Shown in pieces: positions 50,618 to 61,723 of a stretch of DNA of 64,000 nt; the stretch's first letter is position 1, and every line of letters begins with the position of its first letter. The position numbers and the translations under genes were made by a program. The notes below the pieces were generated by a model. The model saw only the letters and a program-made list of their open reading frames with translations. It ran no database searches and had not been told where the DNA came from. Source of the DNA: Rhabdornis inornatus (taxonomy: Eukaryota > Chordata > Aves > Passeriformes > Rhabdornithidae); the NCBI GenBank assembly GCA_013397075.1, contig VWZS01001987.1:248664-312663 (forward strand), read 5' to 3'.

Positions 50618-52071
50618 ATTCCTTTGCCCTTTGCCCTCTGGTGTCCTATTTAGCTCGGGCCTCCTGTTAAGTGTTGGACAAAAGAAGCTCGAGTCAGGAG
50701 AAAACCCTGGGAAGTGCTGTGCATGCCTTTCCTGCTTTCTACAGTCATTGATCTCCTGGTTGTTAAAGCTTTGTGGATGGAGCTATGTCTGTTAATACCA
50801 GAAAAAGATGTAGTCCCTTAAATCATGACGCAAAGTTTGTGAATACAAATTTTCCTGTACTTCTTGACACAAACACAGGTACAGAGAAAATACGTGATCT
50901 ATACTGGGATGTGTCAGGTAAAATTTGACTGAACCACTCTTTTTTTTCCATAGGTAATCAGTACTTTTACAGAAGATTCATTGTTCCCACTGTCCAGAAA
51001 GAGAAATAGAGACAGAGGAAGCTGAAATTACTTGTTCAGCTCAGTCTGCGTGCAAGCAGTTCCTATTTCAGAAAGAACAAAAAAGTTTGAAAATAAAACT
51101 GAATGCAAACAAACTGCAGAAAGAGTATTCTATACCTCTTAAAAAAAAAAAAAAGAAATGCAGAGTGGAATGTGGTGTTTTAGCTTCAGAGCTTACTGGA
51201 CAGCTAGACATTCTTAGGATGAGGAAGGTACAGATAATGCAGGCGTTTGCCTCACCTGAGCTGAATGCTGAGAAACCTCTTAATTTTGGTCCTGATTTTA
51301 TGGATAAACTTCAAGACCTTTATTTGTTCAGCTCTACAAACCCTCTAAAGGCACCAAAATACTCAAGGATGAGAATTTTCAGCTCCCTGAACCTCAGCTC
51401 TGCTCAGGGGTAATGGACATAGTTACACTGTCCTCACAGTCATTGCAAGGGCAAATATGTTAAAATATATTTTTAACCTTAGATTTGAAACCTACAAGGA
51501 ATTTTGCATTGATAAGGAATCTGTAGAAGTGAAGGTACAATTTTTCACAGCTAGCCAACCATGGTTGGATAGCTAAGGACGTTTCTCCAGCAAATATTTA
51601 AATGCACATTAACAATGGAGAGGTGCTTTGATGTGACTGAGCACCTAAGAAAAAAAATAAGAACATTTGTCCAGATAGTCCAAATTACTTGGAATACCAA
51701 AACTGAACTAAAAATTTTAAAGTTTGGTGGATAAACTTTCCTGCAAGATGTCCAATGCTCCCAGGAAGAGGAAGAAAACAGGCTGTTTCCTGTTGTGGTT
51801 GTCCTTGCAAAGCAATGCAAATGCTGTAACAAAGATGATAGCTTGCATAGCAAAATATATTGCACAGTAAAATAGACTCAGTTCTGCAGGAAATCTCTGA
51901 GATTCTCTGAAAGCTCTATTCAGATGAGAAAAGATAGGGCTTGAGTGAGTTAAAAACATACTGTGGAATGCAATCAGTGCAATGTTATTCATTTTGATAT
52001 TAAACAAGATTTATTTGACAGTAACACCATATGCTCAGGGGTGCTGTCCACAAGATGACAATTCCATTTTG
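50618..52071. other. Non-coding sequence with possible MIR remnant
   Basis: No exon is recognised. The segment 50975-51070 loosely follows MIR in reverse: 'agagaaatagagacagagga' resembles 'gaggaaactgaggcacagag', followed by a counterpart of 'agtgacttgcccaaggtc'. It is too diverged to call firmly. A run of 14 A lies near 51140. The 108-codon frame at 51087-51413 reads through this A-run as poly-lysine and is not taken as a gene. Confidence 0.5.
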
Positions 52072-52468
52072 TAACAACTGTTGAAGTTCAAAAATTGTTT
52101 TCATTCAGCTTTGGAATAAAAACAAAAAAGCCTTTCAGATCTTTCCGGAATGGAATTGCACTGAAATGCTTGATTTCAGATAAAAAACCCAGCCTTGTCT
52201 TTTGTAAGGACTTTTTGCTTCTAATGGGTTCCTTGGTCACCCAAAGGAGGACAGGAGGAAATGATCTCAAATTACAGTAAGGGAAGTTTAATTGGATATC
52301 AGTAAAAATTCTTCACTCAAAGGGTTCTGAAGCACTGGAATGGGCTGCCCAGGGAAATGTGGATTCACCATCCCTGGAGTTATTTAAAGGACATGTAGAT
52401 GTAGTGCTTACAGACATGGCTTAGTGTGGTGGCCTTGGGACTTCTGCATTAATGGTTGGATTCAATGA
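52072..52468. repeat. Duplicated block A, first copy
   Basis: These 397 bases reappear without any visible difference at 53072-53468, an exact offset of 1000. The block includes the start of the CR1 fragment. Perfect identity and the single N bases bordering the second copy point to an assembly artefact rather than a biological duplication. Confidence 0.95.
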
Positions 52469-52506
52469 TCCCAAAGGTATTTTCCAATCTAAACAATTCC
52501 ATGATG
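52240..52506 (+). mobile_element. CR1 LINE 3' end (sense)
   Basis: A sense-strand CR1 3' terminus. Diagnostic parts are 'ttggatatcagtaaaaattc', 'ttcactcaaagggttctgaa', 'actggaatgggctgcccagg', 'caccatccctggagttattt', 'acatgtagatgtagtgctta', 'aatggttggattcaatgatc', and a terminus like 'aaacaattccatgatga', the usual attctatgat-type CR1 tail. It is truncated at its 5' side near 52240 and non-coding. Confidence 0.92.
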
Positions 52507-52549
52507 ACCTTGGAAGAAGGTTGGAAGAGCCAGGGCATGGATAATCTGT

Positions 52550-52604
52550 AAATAACAATAATAAATAATAATAAATAATAAAATAAATAATAATAAATAA
52601 TAAA
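52550..52604. repeat. (AATAATAAATAAT)n AT-rich repeat
   Basis: Imperfect tandem AAT/AAAT units just downstream of the CR1 tail. The repeat lies inside the 413-base segment (52469-52881) that is missing between the second copies of blocks A and B. Confidence 0.9.
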
Positions 52605-52881
52605 CTTTTCAGAGGCCCTGATACTACTCAGGAGCATCGCTTGCTGAAATGTCAACCTACGGAAAACATTTCCACCAGCACTAATGTTTGGTTCTTCATA
52701 GTACTAAAATTTTTTGTATTGATTAGGCATGACTGTAGTATGCAAGCTTTGTAGGGGATGAGACAGGAACCCTTTCCTGATGGGGAGAAACAGGATTTTG
52801 GCAACAGGAGAGCTCTGGAAGCAGCTGAAGTGAACAAGGCAAAAGTTGGGTGCTATTGCTAAAATGTCCAGCAATGAATGT

Positions 52882-53070
52882 CTCACAGTGTCAGTGCTCA
52901 AAAACATCAGGACAGTTTCAGAATTCAGTGGATTAGAGGGATGCAGTCTTGTATTGACTCCACCTGAGATTTTCTTTTACATCAACTGTAGACAACTGAG
53001 AATCAATTGAAAAATGTTGGCACAAAAATATACAAATACCATTTTTCCATTAAAAAATGTGGCAAAATAC
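52882..53070. repeat. Duplicated block B, first copy
   Basis: These 189 bases reappear without visible difference at 53470-53658. The first copy ends at an N (53071); the second continues into unique sequence. This is what two unmerged overlapping contigs would give. Confidence 0.95.
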
Positions 53071-53071
53071 N
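53071..53071. other. Single-N assembly gap
   Basis: One undetermined base separates the end of block B from the start of the second copy of block A. A one-base N is commonly a placeholder for a gap of unknown or negative size. Confidence 0.9.
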
Positions 53072-53468
53072 TAACAACTGTTGAAGTTCAAAAATTGTTT
53101 TCATTCAGCTTTGGAATAAAAACAAAAAAGCCTTTCAGATCTTTCCGGAATGGAATTGCACTGAAATGCTTGATTTCAGATAAAAAACCCAGCCTTGTCT
53201 TTTGTAAGGACTTTTTGCTTCTAATGGGTTCCTTGGTCACCCAAAGGAGGACAGGAGGAAATGATCTCAAATTACAGTAAGGGAAGTTTAATTGGATATC
53301 AGTAAAAATTCTTCACTCAAAGGGTTCTGAAGCACTGGAATGGGCTGCCCAGGGAAATGTGGATTCACCATCCCTGGAGTTATTTAAAGGACATGTAGAT
53401 GTAGTGCTTACAGACATGGCTTAGTGTGGTGGCCTTGGGACTTCTGCATTAATGGTTGGATTCAATGA
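53072..53468. repeat. Duplicated block A, second copy (probable artefact)
   Basis: Exact copy of 52072-52468, including about 229 bases of the CR1 element, which is cut in mid-element at 53468. It is bounded on both sides by single Ns, so it behaves like one small redundant contig placed in the scaffold. Do not count it as an independent CR1 insertion. Confidence 0.93.
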
Positions 53469-53469
53469 N
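53469..53469. other. Single-N assembly gap
   Basis: One undetermined base between the second copies of blocks A and B. The first copies have a T at both equivalent positions (52469 and 52881), so the N is compatible with either flank. Confidence 0.9.
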
Positions 53470-53658
53470 CTCACAGTGTCAGTGCTCAAAAACATCAGGA
53501 CAGTTTCAGAATTCAGTGGATTAGAGGGATGCAGTCTTGTATTGACTCCACCTGAGATTTTCTTTTACATCAACTGTAGACAACTGAGAATCAATTGAAA
53601 AATGTTGGCACAAAAATATACAAATACCATTTTTCCATTAAAAAATGTGGCAAAATAC
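53470..53658. repeat. Duplicated block B, second copy
   Basis: Exact copy of 52882-53070, continuing into unique sequence at 53659. The most economical reading is that the left contig (ending at 53070) and the right contig (starting at 53470) overlap by these 189 bases. Confidence 0.93.
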
Positions 53659-54434
53659 CTTTTTTCTCATAGACAATTGAAAACCTGGGGTTTTATCCAA
53701 AATACCACCAATTGTAAAAACTTCAGCGTTGGGTGGCAAAAGAAAGTTTCAATTAGGAAATGCTGCTATGACATCTTGTGGGAGTTGGTTGCCCCAGGTA
53801 TTGATTCATGTGACTGGATGAGCACATTCCCAGCTGATAAGTGACATTGTGCACTCCCCCTAACCTTCAAGCACTCCATGTCTTGAAGGAAGGATGCCAT
53901 GGTGCATTGTGGCAGTCCTCCCTGAGGATGATATTGGAGGAAATGTTTAGCTGGGGCTTCTAAATCCTTGAGAAGATTGAGGCAGATAATTACTGTTCCT
54001 GTGAGCTGACAGTAATGTTTCTTAGGAAAAGTTATAGCTTTTAGCAGAAAGTATGCATTGTGACCAAAAAAATACGTTTAACATAAAATCTGCTACCGAA
54101 AAAAATGTTTGACAGGAATGACCCTTTTTAACCAGTTCTGCAAATAACTGGAAAGCCATTTGCCTGCAGGATTGTGCCCTTCCCCACCCCTCTGCTGCAC
54201 TGGTGCTGCTCAGTCAGACACAGGGCGCCCTGTTTCCCAGAGCACACACAGGCACACACCCTGCCAAGTTTTTAGCCAGACCAGTTTGACACTCTTGGCT
54301 CCGGCTGTCTCAAAATTGGGCACATATGGTTAATCGGCAGCAGCACCAGTGGAAGAGTGGTACTTGCTTTGAACTTTTTTTTGCAGGTGACAGGAGCAGA
54401 AGTATTTGGCAAGAAAGGCCCCTTGTGGTGGTCT

Positions 54435-54450
54435 TGTGTGTGTGTGTGTG
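54435..54450. repeat. (TG)8 microsatellite
   Basis: Eight uninterrupted TG units, directly visible. Confidence 0.9.
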
Positions 54451-57400
54451 TTTTAATACTGTGTTCAGTTTCCCAGCAAAGCACACAGAGAGAGGAAGAT
54501 GCCTACACAGCCACCACACCCTGCTCCTCCCTGACAGGGAGCTGGGATAATGCCTGGCCCAAGGGCATCAGACAGAGGACACTGTCACCAGTACCCAAGG
54601 AAGTCCAGCCATTGCAGGTGCAGAGAAGATGTGAAACCACAGTTTGGCTGATGGAGAATGGGTGTATGTGTCCCCTCAAACTGCCTAATAAATACATTCA
54701 TCCAATTAAGAGGAGCAATTATTCATTAACAAATCACGTACTAAAAAATTACTCATTTAAGACAATCACTGTTACTTCCTCAGCTTTTCACTTCATTGCT
54801 GCTTATGCAAGTAAAAACAACAAACTAAATGGAGACCTTATGGGCACCAGGGACCTATTAATGCCACGTGACTTCCTCCCAGGCTTCCATGAAAATAACT
54901 GTATTATAATGGTCTGTGATATTAATATCGGCTTTGGGAAAGTTAGGCAGCAGCTCCATAGGGAAAGATGTAGCATGAGCAAGCGCTCTGGAATGTGCAG
55001 TATTTGACAGAAGAGAAGTTGTATCTTTTTATAAGTTGCATCTCTTGCTATTGAAACAGGAAAGTCACCTAGAAAAATACAATTGCCTGAGGGAATCTGA
55101 GCAATTTTTTTGGGGATACATTTCCAGTATCTGTTGGAATAAACTTCAGAGCCTCCCTGCTCTTAATACATTTATCAATCTACAGATTAAGTCTAAGGAT
55201 TAAATTCTGAGCTGAGTTTGAGGTCCTGAATTTATACAACTTTGGAGTTCACTTTTCAGGTTTTGCTCTCTCAGAACTTAAATAATTTTGAGGATTTGCT
55301 TTTAATGCCATGGCTGTGTGGAAGCCCATGAGATTTTTGCTGCAGAGCATGTGGCTCATGGCTGGGAAGAAGCAGTACCTCTGCAGATATAACTGCTAAA
55401 CTATGTGAGGACTGCTTCACAAGAAGAACTTATTTTGCTTCTTAGGCTGGCCTGGCTGGTCTGAAACATGGTTCTGCTACTTCAAACTGCACCTTGTACT
55501 GAGACATGCAAGAGATGGAATTTACTGCTCTTCTTACGCTGGTGATGTACAGGTGGTGCAGAGCAGCCCTGGGCAGAACCTGTGGATGCCAGTGGAGGCA
55601 CTCTGGGGTAAAAGCAGTAATGTCCCCATCTCAGTCTGTCACTTGGACCCCACACTTCCTCTTCTGCTCACTAGGCACTGTGCCTGTGTGCTTTTCTAGC
55701 CATGGCTTTCTCATGCTGGACTTTCCTTGCAGTGGAGTGACACACAGAGACCACCCTGCCTCTGCCCCTGAGGCTGGGCAGTTAAAAGGCAAAGGCACTG
55801 GGTGAGACCCACCAGCAAAGCAAGAAAGCACCACACAGCACTGAGATCAAAGGTCTGGCAGGGAAAGCAGCAGCCACAGCAGCCTGGGTGAGCACAGCTG
55901 TCCAGCCCACATCCACACTGCTGAGCCACGTACCTGACTGCAATAGACAGACAAAATAGTTTCATGTGCACGTCAAAGCATTGAGTGGAAAGAGTACAAG
56001 GAAAGCAAGTGGGAGGAGAGTGGTTTCAATGCCTTTCAAGATGACTTTGGCCTCAGTTTCTGCATCCCCACAGTAGGAATATTAACTCCAAAGATGCATG
56101 TTAGTAAGCAGCAGCAGACAGTGTGAAGGCAGTCTAAAAACTGAGCGTGAAGTGGGTTAACTGGAAAAGTGGGGCTAAATAGCATCACATTTGGAGGAGT
56201 GATTTGGGTTAGAAGCTCAGTTCAGCTCAGCTCTGGAAAGTTCAGATAGTGGTTAAACTTTGGATAAACTTTTGACCCCTTTTTCTTGTAGAAATCAGAC
56301 TGGAATCACACAAACACAGACTCTCTCATCAGCTTTCCAATACTGCTTGTTTTTGACTGAGCCAGTAATAGAAGAACAGATTTCTTCATTATACTCCTGT
56401 ACTTCTACTTCCAAATTCACCCAGTTTCTTTTTCTTTTCCAAACCTGAGACATTTTTCATTCTATTCCATATAAGGTTTTGATGTTAGGGCAAGTCCCGG
56501 TCTACCCTGACTGATTTTCTCATCTCTGAGAATAACTGTCATCTTTGCTGGCCTTTTTCCCATCCAGAGTTAAATATTTTCATTAATAACTGGAGAATTA
56601 GTCCAAAGACAGAGATTTTGTTTCCCAAACATCAACTCTTGCTCTCCTCCCTACCAGAAATGCATGGCTCTGATGGCCCTCACCCTGGGCAGCTCTGCAT
56701 CGCCTGATGCTCTATAATTTTTTCATTCTTTCCTTCCTAGTCTTCCACACTTGGAGGCTGCCAGCCGGCTTTTCTTGCTCTTTGTATCTTTTACTCGTTT
56801 TTTCTGAGCTCCTGAGTCCTCTCTCCTCATGACTCAAGAACAGAAGCTCCCACCAGTTACATGTGTTTTCCCCCACCATTGCTAGCTAAAAGGGGAAGAG
56901 GGAAATATCTTCTGAAAATATCAGCACTTTCTTCAAACCCACTCATATCATCTGTTTGCTGATTCCTATCCTGTAGCTTGTGACCTCAGCAGAGCAGTTT
57001 TAGTTCTGTTTTCTTCATCAGACTGATTATATTGTCAGCACTTAAAATAAACAGGAATTAATAACAGTAAAATTAATCAACACTTGGGAGTGTAACCACC
57101 CTTAGAATTGATGGAATCAACTGGTAGGTGATAATTAGAACCAGCCAGAAACTTCTTCTCAAAACTTACATGTAAACTTCCTCCATGCTAGAAACCACAC
57201 ATTAAAATACTCTCCCACAGCAAGCAACTTTCCTTGTTCTTTTTTATATCCTCACAGTGTGGAAGGTCCTGTATAGACCACAAAAACAAAGTAAGAGTAT
57301 CCAACCCTCACCAAATATTGCTTTCACATATTTCTGGCTCCTCCAGACCCAGAAAACCACAGAAGCACAACTAAGCCTGAACTTTGGAAATTCTGAAAAC

Positions 57401-58447
57401 TGTTTTTTAGTCCCAAGAGAGGAAGGAGAAAACATATCTGAGCACTTGGACTCTTCTTCCAAATGGATGTTTCTGTGGTTTCTCTGCCAGGGAGTGCTGC
57501 AGTGACTGGGACTGGATGCTGACATCAGTATCCCTTGTGCTGCTCTCTCCACCTGGGTGGGGAATTCACTGTCAGTGCTCAGCTGGGGTCTACCAAGCCC
57601 AGCACTATGCTGTGCACCCATCCCTGCAGCCAGAGGTCAAGTTCATCTGTGTTGGAGATGTATTAAAGTTATTTAATGATTTCCATTGCATCCAAACTGT
57701 GTTTGCCTTCAAAGTAACCCAAGTTGTTCAGCTGCATAAAGGACACATTTAACTAAGGGGGTTCCCTCGATGGAGGTCGGGGTAGTGATTAGAAATGGCT
57801 TTGATTTTGTGCTTCTAGATCATTTTCCTTCCCTTCTTCTTTCTCTCTTTAGGTGATGAGGCGTAAGGATTTGTGCTGCTGCTGTTGGTTGAAGTGAGGA
57901 GTGTGTTCAATTCCTACAGGCAGAAGCAAGATGTGAACACCCCAGCTCAGGAAACAAGTGTAGCAACTTTGCAGTTGTGCAGGGAACATCATCTTCAGAA
58001 CGACTGAGTGTTGTGGCTTTGATGATTTCTTCAGACACTGTGAGTAGACTGACAAATTGACTTTCAAGTGAAAGGTCATTGAAAAGAATTGTGGATAAAA
58101 GCATCTGGATTTACAATTGAAAAGCTACAGAAGTTCAGTTTACAACTCTACTGGGTTCTGTGCGTAGGAGTTTCTATCATATAATTTGGCAGCTTCTTCT
58201 GCCTCCTGATTGGGGTTGTAGAAAATAAAAATTCTTTGTGGTTTCTTTCTTTTTTTTTCCCTCTTTTTAAACACAGTGGAGAGTTGTAGTGTTTTGGCAG
58301 GTCTGATACAAAGAAATATTGTACTGGCATTGTCTCATATTGTAGGTGACCTCAGGCCTGAACTATACAAGGGAAAAAAATTGGTCTCTGTTGAATAGAG
58401 CACACATGTGCTTGAATCAGCTTAGAGAGGGAGTGTGAAAAGCAGAG

Positions 58448-58461
58448 CACACACACACACA
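58448..58461. repeat. (CA)7 microsatellite
   Basis: Seven CA units, directly visible. Confidence 0.9.
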
Positions 58462-61400
58462 ATACATTTATTACTGATGTTGCGAGTTTAAATGTAATGG
58501 CCAGTCTCATCCCGGGATGCAAATCAGGGGTGGCTATGTGGTGTTAAAGCCTGCTCTGCTCTGGTGTATGAGGTTCCTCCTGGTATTCCTCTCCCATAGC
58601 TCACAACTGTAATAAAAGGGTATTTGCAAGACAATTAGGTGGCTGAAATTGCTTAATCTGTCCAAATACTCACAACGCATGACTCCAAAGGGTGGCTGGG
58701 TCACAAACACTTTCAGAGTGTTTGATTTGTGACAAGAAGTTTTTGGACCAATTTTTTTTTTTAAACTTCTCCCTCTTTCTGGAATCAGGATGGGAGCTTA
58801 AATCCTGGAAATCCTTACCAATAAAAGCAAACACTGCATGCAGAAAGGCTCTCTGGCACTCCCTCCTCCCTTCCCCTTCTTTGTGGGACATTAAACTAAA
58901 CTAAACAGAGATTTGTGCCTATCAATATTGACTTGACTGATTTCCCTTTTCCTGACTTCTCTAATCCTGTGGTAGATTTTCTGTGACATTTGCTTCCGGT
59001 AGCAGATTCACATGAATGTTCTCTCTAGAAACAGAACATTTCCAAATGTCTATTAAAAAGCAAAACAATGTGGTCGAAGAAAATAATGGGGAATGTTTTT
59101 CTGCACAGTTTAACTTCAGCAGCTTCCGCTATTTTCCTCCTACCTGAAAAAGTAATTTTTCTCCACTATGTAAGGGTTTCCTTGTATAAGAAAACTTACT
59201 CAATAGAGCTATGAAGCAAAATAGTGGACCAAGGCCCCTTGCACTGTCTTCTTTGCAGGAGTTAGTCACCCAATATGCCCTGAAGTCCAGACTGCAGTCA
59301 TTAGCAGAAGCCTGACAACCCAGGTTAGTACCTAGGGTGGAGCTGAGACAACTGCACTCATTTCCTTCTCTCCATCAAAAGACTGCTTTGTCCTCAAGGA
59401 ATAAGACAGGGAGCTGCCCTGATTTTGCTTCCAGATGCTTCTGTTGGTCTTTATGTGACAGGAACTAGGCCTTGGAGCAGAACTCCTGCTGTTGGACTAG
59501 ACCTGTCCCCGTCACATCAGAAATCTCAAGCTGTGGCCAAAGTAGAGAACTGGATTCTCTAAGTGCTTTCACTGATGGTAGAGAATATTTGGGCAAGGTG
59601 TTCTACAACCACTAGAGCTAGAGTGGGAGAAGTCTGCCTGCTTCTCCTTCCTCTCCCTTGTTCTCTTTCCTTTTGATGCATCCACATTGCACAATGTGTC
59701 CTACATCTGCACTGCAACCAGACTAAGTGAGAGGGAAGAACTGATGACAGATTTTGAAATGTCAGCAAAGCACTAAGCACGAATCTTTTCTTCATTTTCT
59801 TGGGTTTTGGTGGTTTTTTTAAGGAGTACATCCATATTTTGTTAGCGAAGAGTATAAATATGCCCAGAAGTAGAACAGCTCAAGCCGTCTTGTGCAGGAC
59901 CTACACTGATACAGACCTCAGAGAGAATTTGGTGGTCACTGAGGGACCGTGCTGCACATCCTTCTCTCTTCCAAATTGTTGTACACAAACCCTGGCTGAG
60001 CCCCTTTTTCTAGGAAAGCTAACAACTAAATATTCCCTTTCTGCTCTGAACCAGCATTGCTGGGAAAAGATGCTGTCAGTCACAGGGGACATGAGCCCTC
60101 CTGCAACCCTTTCCAATTGCATGTGTCCACTGTCAGGAGCAAATGATATCCAGCACTTAGAGCTGGGGTTGATTGCTCCAGGCATGAAGTTGCAAAGGTT
60201 GTAACTACTCCACAGAGAGGTGGGAGCATTAGGGCCATGTCCTGGTCTGTGCAGCTGACAAAGGACAGCTGATGGTGAGATGCTGCTGTTTTTTCTCCAT
60301 GCCACTGCTCTGCAGATTTAAACTTAAATCTTTGTTGTTATACAGTGATATACTAAAAGGCTGTGCTTTCAATGAGGACCCCAAATACAAATAAAAATTG
60401 CAATGGTTTCATCAAAAAGAGTCCTGTGGGCTTGGAAAAGGCCCCTTGAGATGAAAGCAGCCCCTGGAAGTTTGCAACAGGCTTTGGTTGCTGTAGGACC
60501 TGTGTAGGAGAGGAATATACGTTAGCACAGGGTCTCAGGGCTTTTTCCTCTCCTAGCTTCTCTCTCTTTCCTGCTCTAGTCCCATCCTAAAAATGAAGAA
60601 TCCTGGGAAACACATCCCACTTGCAGGATGAGGGCCACTGAACGATCTGGGAAAGCAGAAGAAACTTGATTGTTTGACTGACTTGCAAATGTAAGACTTT
60701 TTCCACACAGAAATAGAGTATTGCTAAAGTGAGCAATCATTGAGATTTCTATTTTAGTTTGGTCTCTTCCCCTCCCCCTTTTACCAGTTTTCCTTCAACT
60801 GTGTTTTCCAGTGCCACTAAGTTATTATTATCCAGATCCAAATCTCACAGTTTCACTGAAGGAGAACGTGTATTAACATACCAGATCTACCAGAAAACAT
60901 CTGCAACTTGCAAGTCTATTGTACTACTATTATATGAGCAAGCCATTGTAAATTCTTTTAAGTCTGTAACTTATTTCATGTTAACACACTGTGTGTTTTA
61001 CAACACCATTTCAAAGTTTATGGCCTTTTTTCGTTAGCCGCTTGTTCCAATTGCATCTTATATTTCATCAAATATGGTAAAGAAACCATGAGAATAAATT
61101 GATGCTCCATACGAACCCCCCTATAGATGGATGTTGCCAAATTGCTGTAAAATGGTTTTCCTTTTGAGCCCTCCAGAACTGTTAGTAGGTTTCTGAGGCT
61201 AAATTCTACAGGGAAACGTTATGACCATTTAAGGCCTCCAAACTTTATGCTTCAGTACAAAAGGCCTAAGGGCGGGGATTTAAAATGGATGAAGTGGAGA
61301 AATTTGCACTTCCTTAAGAAAACACAGAGCATTTCCTTCCGCATGTCAGAAATGAAACCAGAAAATACAAAGTAATTTGTCAGGAAATTTTCCTTCCATA

Positions 61401-61481
61401 GTTCCCTCTTCAGCCCTTCCTCTCCCACCCTTCCCTGCTCCCACTGCAGCCATGCAAGCCTCATTTTCTCCTCCTTGCTGT

Positions 61482-61723
61482 CGGCTTTATGGCTGCAGAT
61501 CCCAGCTCCAGGCGCGGTGATGGACGGCGCTCTGCTCCTCGCCTCGTGCACCGGAGCTTTGCTGTAATGTCTCCTCGTGTTCACAGCTTGCTCCTGCCAC
61601 CCTCTTCCCCCTCACCTCCCCGCCCAGGTTCATGTCTGCAGACAATCCTTCAGGAGACAAGTACCCTTCAGGGACACCCGCTCAGCCGCAAACGACGCGG
61701 CATCATTTGGCTCTAATTGGACG
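61482..61723. promoter_or_regulatory. CpG-dense patch, possible promoter or enhancer
   Basis: I count 16 CpG dinucleotides in these 242 bases, against about 3 in the 280 bases before and about 4 in the 280 bases after. The patch is also GC-richer than its flanks. In vertebrates such unmethylated CpG-rich patches often mark promoters or strong enhancers. A 75-codon frame (61489-61716 +) lies inside it but resembles no known protein, and no TATA box or splice pattern settles a transcription start. A short CpG-rich patch of other origin remains possible. Confidence 0.4.

Larger units (their letters stand above)
53659..61481. other. Non-coding unique sequence with small GC-rich patches
   Basis: No exon or RNA gene is supported. 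The longest open frame of the window, about 216 codons at 54357-55007 (+), reads through the TG repeat as alternating Val-Cys and has no recognisable domain. GC-richer patches lie at 54.18-54.66 kb and 55.54-55.93 kb. A segment at 56041-56100 weakly resembles MIR ('ggcctcagtttctgcatccc'). The facing 134-codon frames at 59.8-60.3 kb are unrecognised. Confidence 0.6.

Noticed and set aside
53014..53280. 88-codon frame crossing the N at 53071
   Set aside because: It spans an artificial contig junction and repeats the frame at 52095-52280.
54357..55007. Longest open frame (about 216 codons, +)
   Set aside because: It translates a (TG)8 microsatellite as alternating Val-Cys, shows no domain or family resemblance, and is within what chance allows in 64 kb of six frames.
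56041..56100. MIR-like word 'ggcctcagtttctgcatccc'
   Set aside because: Only one MIR block is recognisable; the neighbouring blocks are not convincing.
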